A stretch of 36,204 nt of DNA, taken from NCBI GenBank assembly GCA_958441075.1, contig CAUCBQ010000005.1:1-36204 (forward strand), written 5' to 3'. Below are positions 17,300 to 24,392 of this stretch, one piece after another. Under the pieces are notes generated by a model, which made no database searches, was not told where the DNA came from, and saw nothing but the letters and a program-made list of their open reading frames with translations. A program made the position numbers and the translations under genes. Origin of the DNA: an uncultured Clostridiaceae bacterium. GTDB lineage: Bacteria; Bacillota; Clostridia; Lachnospirales; Lachnospiraceae. Within the stretch, counting starts at the first letter, position 1, and each line of letters opens with the position of its first letter.

Positions 17300-17866
17300 C
17301 TACTGTCTGACTTTTCCCTTCAAAGGATCAATTCCCGTCCCGAATACAGTCCGGCAGAGCATAATATATTCTTTATAATAAAGATGCTCCCTAAGCTCAT
17401 CCAGCGCATCAGCGATTCCCCAGTAATACCAGGCATGCATGGCCTTATCCTTTTCATTAAACCGCTGCCAGATTTCATCCCCAAGCACCAGATAATCCTT
17501 TGCCGTACAGCGTATATTGCTGAGCTTGTCCCCAAGGGCCAGAATCTTAATCTCTCTCGAGGCACTTTTCAAATGCTGTATGGTAGCTCCCTTCCGCTCC
17601 CTCCAGCTTCTTGTCTTATCCTCTGTCTCGCTCGCCACCAGGCAGGCTACCCTGGAACCAAAACGCTCCCTGATCTCCTCTTCTGTCACCCCTGTATCCT
17701 CGACCACATCATGCAGAAGGGCTGCCGCAATCATCTCCGGATCATCCGTAAATCCGGATACAATCACAGCCGCCTCCATCGGATGTGTAATATACGGGAT
17801 CTGCGTCCCCTTTCTGAATGTTCCATGGTGTGCCTGTGCCGCAAATGCTGCTGCTTCCTGTATCAT
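17300..17866 (-). CDS. Stand-alone HD-domain alarmone hydrolase (SpoT/MESH1-like)
   Basis: A 188-aa cytoplasmic protein consisting essentially of the RelA/SpoT hydrolase domain. Visible motifs are AHHGTFRKGTQIPYITHP (substrate Arg/Lys and metal His), LLHDVVEDT (HD plus the ED pair) and LGDKLSNIR. There is no synthetase or TGS domain, so it would be a small alarmone hydrolase removing the 3'-pyrophosphate of (p)ppGpp. ATG 17866 has AGGGG upstream. It is the first gene of a two-gene unit with the deacetylase and is divergent from the 18106 gene. The substrate could be another nucleotide. Confidence 0.85.
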   Translation of the reverse strand: MIQEAAAFAAQAHHGTFRKGTQIPYITHPMEAAVIVSGFTDDPEMIAAALLHDVVEDTGVTEEEIRERFGSRVACLVASETEDKTRSWRERKGATIQHLKSASREIKILALGDKLSNIRCTAKDYLVLGDEIWQRFNEKDKAMHAWYYWGIADALDELREHLYYKEYIMLCRTVFGTGIDPLKGKVRQ

Positions 17867-18003
17867 GGCTCTGCCCCTTTTCTCGTTGGACCCCTGAGGA
17901 TCATCCTATGCCTTCCCCCTTGCGGGATCATTCAGACATATATAGTATCACTTTCATCATATCATATCCTTTCACTGTTTTCACCTCTTTTCCTTAGGTA
18001 CTT

Positions 18004-18043
18004 TCTTACAACACTCTTACAAGACCATTTTTTCCTTGTAAGA
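18004..18043 (+). promoter_or_regulatory. Candidate operator: 11-bp-spaced TCTTACAA repeats plus inverted copy
   Basis: TCTTACAA occurs at 18004-18011 and 18015-18022, exactly 11 bp apart. A perfect inverted copy, CTTGTAAGA, is at 18035-18043 (arms of 9 with 18015-18023). The last copy overlaps the candidate -35 of the downstream gene. Direct repeats one helical turn apart are typical of OmpR/PhoB-family regulator sites. Confidence 0.55.
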
Positions 18044-18069
18044 CAGAACAATTTCTGCTATGCTATAGT
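18036..18069 (+). promoter_or_regulatory. Candidate promoter of the hexapeptide-tail membrane protein gene
   Basis: TTGTAA (18036-18041), 17 bp, TATGCT (18059-18064). Alternatively an extended -10, TGCTATAGT (18061-18069). Either would start transcription about 30-40 bases before the ATG. Confidence 0.55.
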
Positions 18070-18105
18070 GGTATTTTTTACAAAATTTCAAAGGAGGACA
18101 AGGCT

Positions 18106-19296
18106 ATGGACCGCCATTCATCCTATACAGCGCCCCGCAGCAGCCGTTCATCGGCCTCCCGCAGCTCGCGGCGCAGCCCAAAACGCAGCAGTAACGGCCA
18201 TTTCGGAAATGAAAACCGTTTCCTTCACAATCTTTTATGGTATGTACTGCCGTTTATTATTTTCAACCTTCTTCTGCTCTTTCTGGTAACGTCTTCCCCC
18301 CGGATCGAACTGACTGTAGGCGACACCTCTGATTATAAAACCGTAGACGTTTCCTTTAGGGTAAAATCCCTGATTCCCATCCGGAAGCTGACCACAACTC
18401 TTGAATCCCAGGATATTGAATTCCAGAAAGAGGGCGGCGTTTACCGTACTTCTCTTGCCAGCAACGGCGCTCTGGAAATCTATGTAGAAAGCTGGAACGG
18501 TATGCCTGCCCGTCAAAATGAGCATATCGCAGTTTTAGATGATACAGCTCCTGCCATTGATGAAGAAAATGTAGTCATGGAAGATGGTAAACTGGAACTG
18601 ACCGCAGAGGACAATGTTTCCGGAATCAATTATGAAACCGTTTACGCCACTGATGACGAAGGCAAAAAAGTAACCCCTGTCAGCTATGACAGAGAAACCG
18701 GCCGGATCACCTTTGATCTGGAAAAAGGTTCCCTGACCGTATTTCTGGAGGATATGGCAGGAAACGCAAATCAGGCTTCCTTTTCCTTAAGCACCTCCGG
18801 CATTGACACCGACAGCCGGAAAACGGATTTCCCGGAAGACGGATCTAACGGCACCAATGGGAATAAAAAGGAGGAGGATAAAGCTTCCGAATCCGATAAA
18901 AAGAAAACCACAGCGAATACAAAGACTTCTAAGGAAACCAAGGCTTCTAAAAGTACGGAAGCCACAAAATCTACTAAGGCTTCCAAGAGTACGGAGGCCA
19001 CAAAGTCTACCAAGGCTTCCAAGGCTACAGAAGCTTCTAAGTCTACTAAAGCTTCCAAGAGCACAGAGGCTTCCAAGTCCACTAATGCCTCTAAGGACAC
19101 AGAAGCTGTAAAGACAACGCAGGCTTCTAAAAATACAGAAACCGCCAAAGCTACGTCTGCTTCTAAAGCAACTGAAGCTTCCAAACCTTCTGAAACCTCC
19201 AAAACAGCGGAGCCTTCCAACGCCACACAGGAATCCAAACCGGCAGAATCTGCTCCGGCTTCAGAAACAATACCTGTGATTGAGCCGTTGAACTGA
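18106..19296 (+). CDS. Membrane protein with Ig-like ectodomain and 18-unit hexapeptide tail
   Basis: A 396-aa protein I do not recognise as a family. Residues 1-40 are a basic Ser/Arg-rich cytoplasmic tail and residues 42-62 a single membrane helix (LLWYVLPFIIFNLLLLFL). Residues about 65-230 look like Ig-like beta domains (LDDTAPAID, DNVSGI, VFLEDMAGN are typical of surface Ig repeats). Residues 275-382 are eighteen consecutive six-residue units of the type S-K-S-T-E-A. There is no sorting signal; the topology puts the tail outside. The tail is likely an extended wall-spanning or glycosylated stalk. AAGGAGG lies eight bases before the ATG, and a strong terminator follows. Confidence 0.8.
   Translation: MDRHSSYTAPRSSRSSASRSSRRSPKRSSNGHFGNENRFLHNLLWYVLPFIIFNLLLLFLVTSSPRIELTVGDTSDYKTVDVSFRVKSLIPIRKLTTTLESQDIEFQKEGGVYRTSLASNGALEIYVESWNGMPARQNEHIAVLDDTAPAIDEENVVMEDGKLELTAEDNVSGINYETVYATDDEGKKVTPVSYDRETGRITFDLEKGSLTVFLEDMAGNANQASFSLSTSGIDTDSRKTDFPEDGSNGTNGNKKEEDKASESDKKKTTANTKTSKETKASKSTEATKSTKASKSTEATKSTKASKATEASKSTKASKSTEASKSTNASKDTEAVKTTQASKNTETAKATSASKATEASKPSETSKTAEPSNATQESKPAESAPASETIPVIEPLN
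18928..19251 (+). repeat. Tandem 18-bp coding repeats (18 hexapeptide units)
   Basis: The units keep register without interruption, from SKETKA to SKPAES. The early units (SKSTEA, TKSTKA) are nearly identical and the last six diverge. The DNA differs mainly at third positions, so the array is old or under selection against slippage. Confidence 0.9.
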
Positions 19297-19320
19297 TGAG
19301 GGAAATTTGAAAATTATTAT

Positions 19321-19362
19321 GGGGCAGTGAAAATTGATTTGTTTTCACTGCCCCTGTGTTTT
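19321..19362 (+). terminator. Strong terminator between convergent genes
   Basis: A perfect 13-bp stem (GGGGCAGTGAAAA / TTTTCACTGCCCC) with an 8-base loop is followed by TGTGTTTT. On the minus strand the same stem is followed by ATAATAATTTTC, so it may also end the esterase operon coming from the right. Confidence 0.93.
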
Positions 19363-19379
19363 GGATCAATTTTGTACTG

Positions 19380-20348
19380 TTACAAAAATCCCTTTCTTTT
19401 CACATACTCCATCTCATGCTCCATGTGCAAGTTTCCTGCCCCATCATGCCCATTAAATGGATATACCATCATTTCCTTTTCTCCTGGAATTCTATTATAG
19501 GCTGCATAATAGCATGCTGCAGGACACACTTCATCCTCTAAAGCTACAGAAGCAAAAACAGGACAACGCACTGCTTCTGCCATATTCATAATATCAAAAT
19601 AGCTCAAAGTATGAAATACACGTTCAGCTTCGTAAGGATAACGCTTCAAGTAGTCACTGACTGCTCCAAAAGATCCATAATGGCCTATAACTCTTTTTTC
19701 TATATTGCTATTGCTTGGAACATTAGCAATCGCCAAAGCTGGTCGTAAATCCAGACTGGAAACAGCCATAGCCAAAGCTCCTCCCTGACTAGTCCCGCGT
19801 ACTATAAGCTTAGTCTTATCTATCTCCGGACATCTTTCTGCAAAATCCAGCGCCCTTATACAATCCATATATACTGCCCTGTAATAATATTCCCTTTTAT
19901 CTAACAAGCCTTTCGTGACCACATTTCCTACCTGACCCATAGTGATATAATCAGCACAGTTTCCTGTGAATCCCCCCTGTTCTCGGCAATCTACTGCTAT
20001 AACAGCAATTCCCATCATAACCCAGTGCATCAATTGCCATGGAAAACCACAACTGTCTGTAAAACCATGATATTGGATCAGACAGGGCAGCTTTTCCTCC
20101 TTTGTAAAAACAGGAACTGCCATCCAACCCCAAATTCGAGTTTTGTCATAGCCATAATAAGATATCTTATACACCTTCACATACTCTGAGGGGTATTCTA
20201 TCTGAATCCAAATAGGATCTAAATTTTTCCCATTAACACTCTTTATAGTTTCCTGCCAAAAATCCCAGAAATCCTCTGCTCTTGTAAGCTCTGGTTTGTA
20301 GGTCTCTAACTCTTTCTTTTTATCTTCAAAATAGCTCTTATAACCCAT
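19380..20348 (-). CDS. CE7-family acetyl (xylan) esterase
   Basis: A 322-aa cytoplasmic alpha/beta hydrolase of the acetyl xylan esterase / cephalosporin-C deacetylase family; no signal peptide. The nucleophile Ser is in RGTSQGGALA, the Asp in ALEDEVCP and the His in FNGHDGAG. The oxyanion-region sequence YHGFTDS is also present. It would remove acetyl groups from imported oligosaccharides. It is the last gene of the importer operon, 13 bp after the MalG-type permease. AGGGG lies about ten bases before ATG 20348. Base composition is more AT-rich than in the flanking housekeeping genes. Confidence 0.92.
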   Translation of the reverse strand: MGYKSYFEDKKKELETYKPELTRAEDFWDFWQETIKSVNGKNLDPIWIQIEYPSEYVKVYKISYYGYDKTRIWGWMAVPVFTKEEKLPCLIQYHGFTDSCGFPWQLMHWVMMGIAVIAVDCREQGGFTGNCADYITMGQVGNVVTKGLLDKREYYYRAVYMDCIRALDFAERCPEIDKTKLIVRGTSQGGALAMAVSSLDLRPALAIANVPSNSNIEKRVIGHYGSFGAVSDYLKRYPYEAERVFHTLSYFDIMNMAEAVRCPVFASVALEDEVCPAACYYAAYNRIPGEKEMMVYPFNGHDGAGNLHMEHEMEYVKRKGFL

Positions 20349-20361
20349 GCTGTATTCACCC

Positions 20362-21195
20362 CTATTCCTTCACTGCGCCCATAGCCAAGCCCTCAATCAT
20401 ATATCTCTGCAGAAATATATAAACTACCAAAACAGGCAGCGATGCACATGTTGCAGCAGCCATAACTCTGGCCCAGTCCTGAGACTGTTCTCCTAAATAC
20501 AACATGGAAATTCCGGCAGATAACGTTCTCATCTCCAACTTATTCGTCAATGTCAAACTCCAAAGAAAATCATCCCAACTTACCAGAAAACTGTACAATC
20601 CTACTGCTACAATTCCAGGTTTAATAAGAGGAACTACAATCCTGGTCATAATATGCATACGTCCAGCACCATCTATAGTTGCTGCTTCCTCTATAGTTGG
20701 AGAAACTGTATCAAAAAATCCTTTTAATACCAGTATACTTAAAGGTAATGCAGAGGTGGTACAGGCCAATACCAAAGCTGTGTATGTATTAATCAGCCCA
20801 AGCTTGCTGTACATAGTGTACAGCGCAATCAAAAGAACCACTGCCGGAAACATTTGCGTAGATAAAAATAACATCTGTAATACTCCGCTGAATCGGTAAC
20901 GAAATCTGGAAAAGGAGTAGCTGGCCAAAATTGCCAGCAACAAGGTTACTGCTGTTGTCAAAGCTGCCACAATTACTGTATTCTTATAAAATGTGAAAAA
21001 TCTATGATCTGACAACACACTGATATAATGATCTGTAATTGGACTTCCTGGAAGAAATTGGGGTGGCAAACGCATAATAACAGAATTAGGTTTTAACGAT
21101 GTTACTATCATCCAGTAGATAGGAAAAATAAAAATCAGTGTTACCAATCCAATCAAAGTGTATTTTAGAATGGAATCCACACGAATCTGTTTCAC
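20362..21195 (-). CDS. Carbohydrate ABC transporter permease (MalG type)
   Basis: A 277-aa inner-membrane permease with six predicted helices. The EAA loop reads EEAATIDGAGRMHIMTRIVVPLIKPG, the docking site for the ATPase. It starts with a cytoplasmic basic segment and LKYTLIGLVTLIFIFPIYWMIVTSLK, the standard N-terminus of this family. It lies 24 bp after its partner permease. No ATPase gene is in the operon, so it probably uses a shared MsmX/UgpC-type ATPase. Confidence 0.94.
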   Translation of the reverse strand: MKQIRVDSILKYTLIGLVTLIFIFPIYWMIVTSLKPNSVIMRLPPQFLPGSPITDHYISVLSDHRFFTFYKNTVIVAALTTAVTLLLAILASYSFSRFRYRFSGVLQMLFLSTQMFPAVVLLIALYTMYSKLGLINTYTALVLACTTSALPLSILVLKGFFDTVSPTIEEAATIDGAGRMHIMTRIVVPLIKPGIVAVGLYSFLVSWDDFLWSLTLTNKLEMRTLSAGISMLYLGEQSQDWARVMAAATCASLPVLVVYIFLQRYMIEGLAMGAVKE

Positions 21196-21219
21196 TCTGT
21201 ATCACTCCCTCTATAAATA

Positions 21220-22104
21220 TTAATAAAATGATGTTTTACTCAGTTTAAGATTGTAAAGTGTACCAAATCCCAAAAGGAAAATCATCCAAACAACACCAAT
21301 AGCAGCACCTTTTCCGAGATTGTAAGACATAAAAGCTGTTTCATAGGTATAAACTGTCAAAGTTGTTGTAGCACGTACAGGCCCTCCTGCTGTCATATTA
21401 TAAAACAATGTAAACATCTGGAAATTTCCTATAATAGCAGTTAAGGTTACTGTCTTAATGACACTCATAATGCTTGGAATCGTAATATTCCTAAATACCT
21501 GGCAGCGACCTGCTCCATCAATAGTAGCCGCTTCCACCAAATCTTTAGGGACAGTTTGAAGCCCAGCCAGAAGCATTACCATCATAAATGGAAGCTGTCT
21601 CCATACTGCCGCTACTATAACGCTGGCCATAGCCGTCTTCGGAAAAGACAACCAACTGATATTTTCTGAAATTATTCCCAAAGAGCGCAGAATATAATTA
21701 AGAACACCATATTGAGGCTGCATAATCCACATCCATATAACAGCGACAATTAAAGTAGGAATTGTCCATGGAAGAAAAATAAGGCCTCTCATAAAATTCC
21801 GACCTGGAAATTTTTTGTTCAAAAGCAAGGCCACTGCCATTCCCAACACAAACTGCACCCCTACTGTAACTGCTACATAGAAAATGGTTCTCAGAAAAGA
21901 ATTCCAAAATTCTTTTTCATGAAATAAAATGACATAATTTTTAAAATCATTCCATTTTATATGTTTGATATCCAGTAAACTGTAATCATGAAAGCTCATC
22001 CAAATAATATTTATAAGGGGTGTAATAATCGTTAAACACAGCATAATAAACGCAGGTATAACCAATCCCATTGCAAACAGAAATGTTTTTGTTTTTCGAG
22101 TCAT
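21220..22104 (-). CDS. Carbohydrate ABC transporter permease (MalF/UgpA type)
   Basis: A 294-aa membrane protein with six helices and the EAA motif VEAATIDGAGRCQVFRNITIPSI. ATG 22104 is chosen because AAGGTGAG precedes it. The longer frame to 22161 only translates the intercistronic hairpin. It partners the MalG-type protein to form the channel for the sugar bound by the lipoprotein encoded upstream. Confidence 0.94.
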   Translation of the reverse strand: MTRKTKTFLFAMGLVIPAFIMLCLTIITPLINIIWMSFHDYSLLDIKHIKWNDFKNYVILFHEKEFWNSFLRTIFYVAVTVGVQFVLGMAVALLLNKKFPGRNFMRGLIFLPWTIPTLIVAVIWMWIMQPQYGVLNYILRSLGIISENISWLSFPKTAMASVIVAAVWRQLPFMMVMLLAGLQTVPKDLVEAATIDGAGRCQVFRNITIPSIMSVIKTVTLTAIIGNFQMFTLFYNMTAGGPVRATTTLTVYTYETAFMSYNLGKGAAIGVVWMIFLLGFGTLYNLKLSKTSFY

Positions 22105-22128
22105 AATCTCACCTTCCATAAATATAGA

Positions 22129-22156
22129 CGGGCAGAGGCCAAACAGCCTCTGCCCG
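22129..22156 (-). repeat. Intercistronic hairpin between binding protein and permease genes
   Basis: Perfect 11-bp arms CGGGCAGAGGC / GCCTCTGCCCG with a 6-base loop and no U-run. It lies 21 bp past the stop of the solute-binding protein gene. Such hairpins protect the binding-protein mRNA and lower permease expression. Confidence 0.85.
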
Positions 22157-22177
22157 ACCATAGTACCGGATTTCTCA

Positions 22178-23530
22178 TTACTGCTGATACATATCTATTA
22201 CAACCTTCTGAAGATCAGACAGCACCACATCAATCTCCTCATGGTTCACAAGGACACGTTCTATTGATTTGCTCATCTCAGACATAGCATTGTCAAACAT
22301 TGCATTAGTAATCTTCACTGGTTTGGCTGTTGCAGATTGTTCATTGAATACTTTTGAATATTCATCCTTATTCATCTGAGGCAGCTGAGAAATCGATTCT
22401 CTCGGAGACATAGCATCCTGAGCCTCATAATACATAACTGCTGCTTCCTCACTAAGAAGATATTCTACTAATTTGGCCGCAGCCTCCTTGTGCTCTGACT
22501 GAGCATAAACTCCTAACTCATGACGTGTATTAATGGTAGTAGACTCACCTGTTTTATTCACTGGGAACAATGCAACTCCCATAGATTTATCAAAGTCTTC
22601 TCCTTTTCCACTCGTTGTTCTGTAAATATTTCGCCCCATCTCACTTTCAAAAGTAATACCAGCTACTCCTGTCGCGAAAAGGCTGCGAGCATCCTTGGCA
22701 TCTACACATTCCGGCATGTATCCTTTATCTGCCATGTCTTTCATAAATTGAAATGCTTCCTTAAATTCGGGAGTTTCTACATTAGGACTTCCATTTTCAT
22801 CTAAGAAATCACCACCATAAGAATATACAATTCCCTGGAATCTCTGAGCTGCATGAGAGCCTTTTCCATTGGGAATAGCCAGTCCATAGATCTTATTTCC
22901 GTCCTCGTCTTCACCTAAAGCGCTGATCTTTTCAATAGCATTTTCCATTTCTTCCCATGTTTTTGGCGGCATTTCCGGGTCCAACCCAGCCTTTTCAAAC
23001 AAATCCTTATTGTAGAACATTGCTACTGGATGAGGCATCCAAGCTACAGAACACAGCTTACCATTATACATCGTCGCATCCTTATATACTGGAATCAAAT
23101 CATCGATCACCGCCTGATCCAATATCCCCTCCAACGGTTCCAGAATCTGCGCTCCATTAAATGCGGACATCATCTGATCATTTCCCATAATAACATCTGC
23201 AGCATCCCCCGAATTAGCTGCAATCATAATCTGATCTTTGAAATTATTAAATGGAATAGCTACTGTTTCCACTTTAATTCCTGGATTTTTAGCTTCAAAG
23301 CCTGCCATCAGATCTTTAAACAGCTGCGCTGTTGCCTCCTCTACTTCCAGCCATCCGGCAAAACGGATCACAACCTGTTCCTCTTTTTCCAAGCTGTCCT
23401 CTTTTTCTGTTTGTTCTTGAACTTCCCCTCCCTGGGATTCAGGCATTCCATCCCCCTTACTTCCGCATCCCACCAGCATAGCTGCTGCCATAAAAAGAGC
23501 CATTGACTTTGCCATAAACGTCCTTTTCAT
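22178..23530 (-). CDS. Family 1 extracellular solute-binding lipoprotein (sugar)
   Basis: A 450-aa lipoprotein. A signal peptide with lipobox LVGC (residues about 19-22) is followed by an acidic Glu-rich linker and a periplasmic-binding-protein fold. Family features are FAGWLEVEEATAQLFKDLMAGFEAKNPGIKVE, YNKDLFEKAGLDPE.PPKTWEEM and the C-terminal helix ending DVVLSDLQKVVIDMYQQ. It delivers the sugar to the two downstream permeases; the sugar cannot be read from sequence, but the linked acetyl esterase suggests an acetylated plant oligosaccharide. ATG 23530 has GGGAGG eight bases upstream. Confidence 0.93.
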   Translation of the reverse strand: MKRTFMAKSMALFMAAAMLVGCGSKGDGMPESQGGEVQEQTEKEDSLEKEEQVVIRFAGWLEVEEATAQLFKDLMAGFEAKNPGIKVETVAIPFNNFKDQIMIAANSGDAADVIMGNDQMMSAFNGAQILEPLEGILDQAVIDDLIPVYKDATMYNGKLCSVAWMPHPVAMFYNKDLFEKAGLDPEMPPKTWEEMENAIEKISALGEDEDGNKIYGLAIPNGKGSHAAQRFQGIVYSYGGDFLDENGSPNVETPEFKEAFQFMKDMADKGYMPECVDAKDARSLFATGVAGITFESEMGRNIYRTTSGKGEDFDKSMGVALFPVNKTGESTTINTRHELGVYAQSEHKEAAAKLVEYLLSEEAAVMYYEAQDAMSPRESISQLPQMNKDEYSKVFNEQSATAKPVKITNAMFDNAMSEMSKSIERVLVNHEEIDVVLSDLQKVVIDMYQQ

Positions 23531-23569
23531 TGTAGTACCTCCCTTTTTATTATTCATGTTCCTGCTTTT

Positions 23570-23575
23570 ATTATA
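23570..23575 (-). promoter_or_regulatory. -10 box of the importer operon without a recognisable -35
   Basis: TATAAT on the minus strand, 40 bp upstream of the binding-protein ATG. At 16-18 bp upstream the sequence is TATCCT-like, not TTGACA. This is what an activator-dependent promoter looks like, and the AraC-type regulator gene ends just upstream. Confidence 0.55.
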
Positions 23576-23627
23576 TACAAAACCCATTGGGAAGGATATG
23601 GCACAAACTTAAGATAAGGTATCGGTT

Positions 23628-24392
23628 CTACGTATTCTGTAACCTTTCTCTTTCTCTGTATTCATTAGGAGTCATATTCGTATGTTTTTTAAATAATTTT
23701 GCAAAATGTTTTGGACTGTAATATCCCACAATCTGACCTATCTCATAAATTTTAAGATCCGTCTTATCCAGTAATTCTTTGGCTTTATCCATACGTACAG
23801 ATGTTAAATAGCTCAGATAACTAACACCCGTTTCTTTTTTAAATAGAGTCCCAAAATAATTAGGATGCATATGAACCTGCTCAGATACGCAGGTTAACGT
23901 CAAATCCTGATAAAAGTAACGATCTATATATCTAAGAGCCTGTTTCACCGCAGCATCTGCAACTGCACTTGGAACCATCTCTATTCTCTCTTCTACTTCT
24001 TTCTTTTCCCTTCCGTTTTTTACAATCTTAGATGTCTCTTCCAGTTGATTTAAAAAGTCAAAGCGATTTACCGGCTTTAAAAGATAATCACAGATTCCCA
24101 GTTTAATTCCCTTTCGTGTATAAACATAATCATCATACGCACTCAATACAATAAATCTGGTACAATCTAATCCCTGATCTATACATTCCTCAATCATATC
24201 CAGACCATTCTTCTTGGGCATCTTCACATCTACAACAGCAATATCTGGGCACACTTTAAAAAGCAGCCGCTGACCCTCCTGCCCATCTGAAGCTTCTCCC
24301 ACAACCTGATAATCTTGTCCGCTCATCTCAATGATCTTTATAATCCCTTTTCGTATCACATATTCATCATCAATTACCACAATCCGTACCAT
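23628..24392 (-). CDS. YesN-type response regulator (receiver + AraC HTH)
   Basis: A 254-aa regulator. The receiver domain (residues 1-120) has VVIDDEYVIRKG, the phospho-Asp in DIAVVDVKMPKKNG, and LLKPVNRFDF. After a linker, the C-terminal AraC/XylS double helix-turn-helix has HPNYFGTLFKKETGVSYLSYLTSVRM and IGQIVGYYSPKHFAKLFKKHTNMTPNEYR. It overlaps the end of the kinase gene. ATG 24392 (GAAGGA seven bases upstream) is my choice; ATG 24398 is nearly as good. It should activate the importer operon that begins about 100 bp beyond its stop. Confidence 0.94.
   Translation of the reverse strand: MVRIVVIDDEYVIRKGIIKIIEMSGQDYQVVGEASDGQEGQRLLFKVCPDIAVVDVKMPKKNGLDMIEECIDQGLDCTRFIVLSAYDDYVYTRKGIKLGICDYLLKPVNRFDFLNQLEETSKIVKNGREKKEVEERIEMVPSAVADAAVKQALRYIDRYFYQDLTLTCVSEQVHMHPNYFGTLFKKETGVSYLSYLTSVRMDKAKELLDKTDLKIYEIGQIVGYYSPKHFAKLFKKHTNMTPNEYRERERLQNT

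Larger units (their letters stand above)
17867..18105. other. Divergent intergenic region
   Basis: This 239-bp gap holds the leader of the minus-strand hydrolase gene and the promoter of the plus-strand membrane protein gene. TATGAT-like boxes occur on the minus strand near 17955-17965 without a clear -35. The right part holds a cluster of TCTTACAA repeats, listed separately. Confidence 0.7.

Noticed and set aside
17078..18289. Plus-strand open frame of about 400 codons
   Set aside because: It crosses the ends of two well-supported minus-strand genes and the start of the plus-strand 18106 gene, with no recognisable domain or start signal.
18771..19238. Minus-strand open frame opposite the hexapeptide repeats, rich in Leu/Glu/Ala/Ser
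   Set aside because: The repetitive composition is a by-product of the 18-bp repeats on the plus strand.
22105..22161. N-terminal extension of the MalF-type permease
   Set aside because: It only translates the intercistronic hairpin, and a proper ribosome site lies before ATG 22104.
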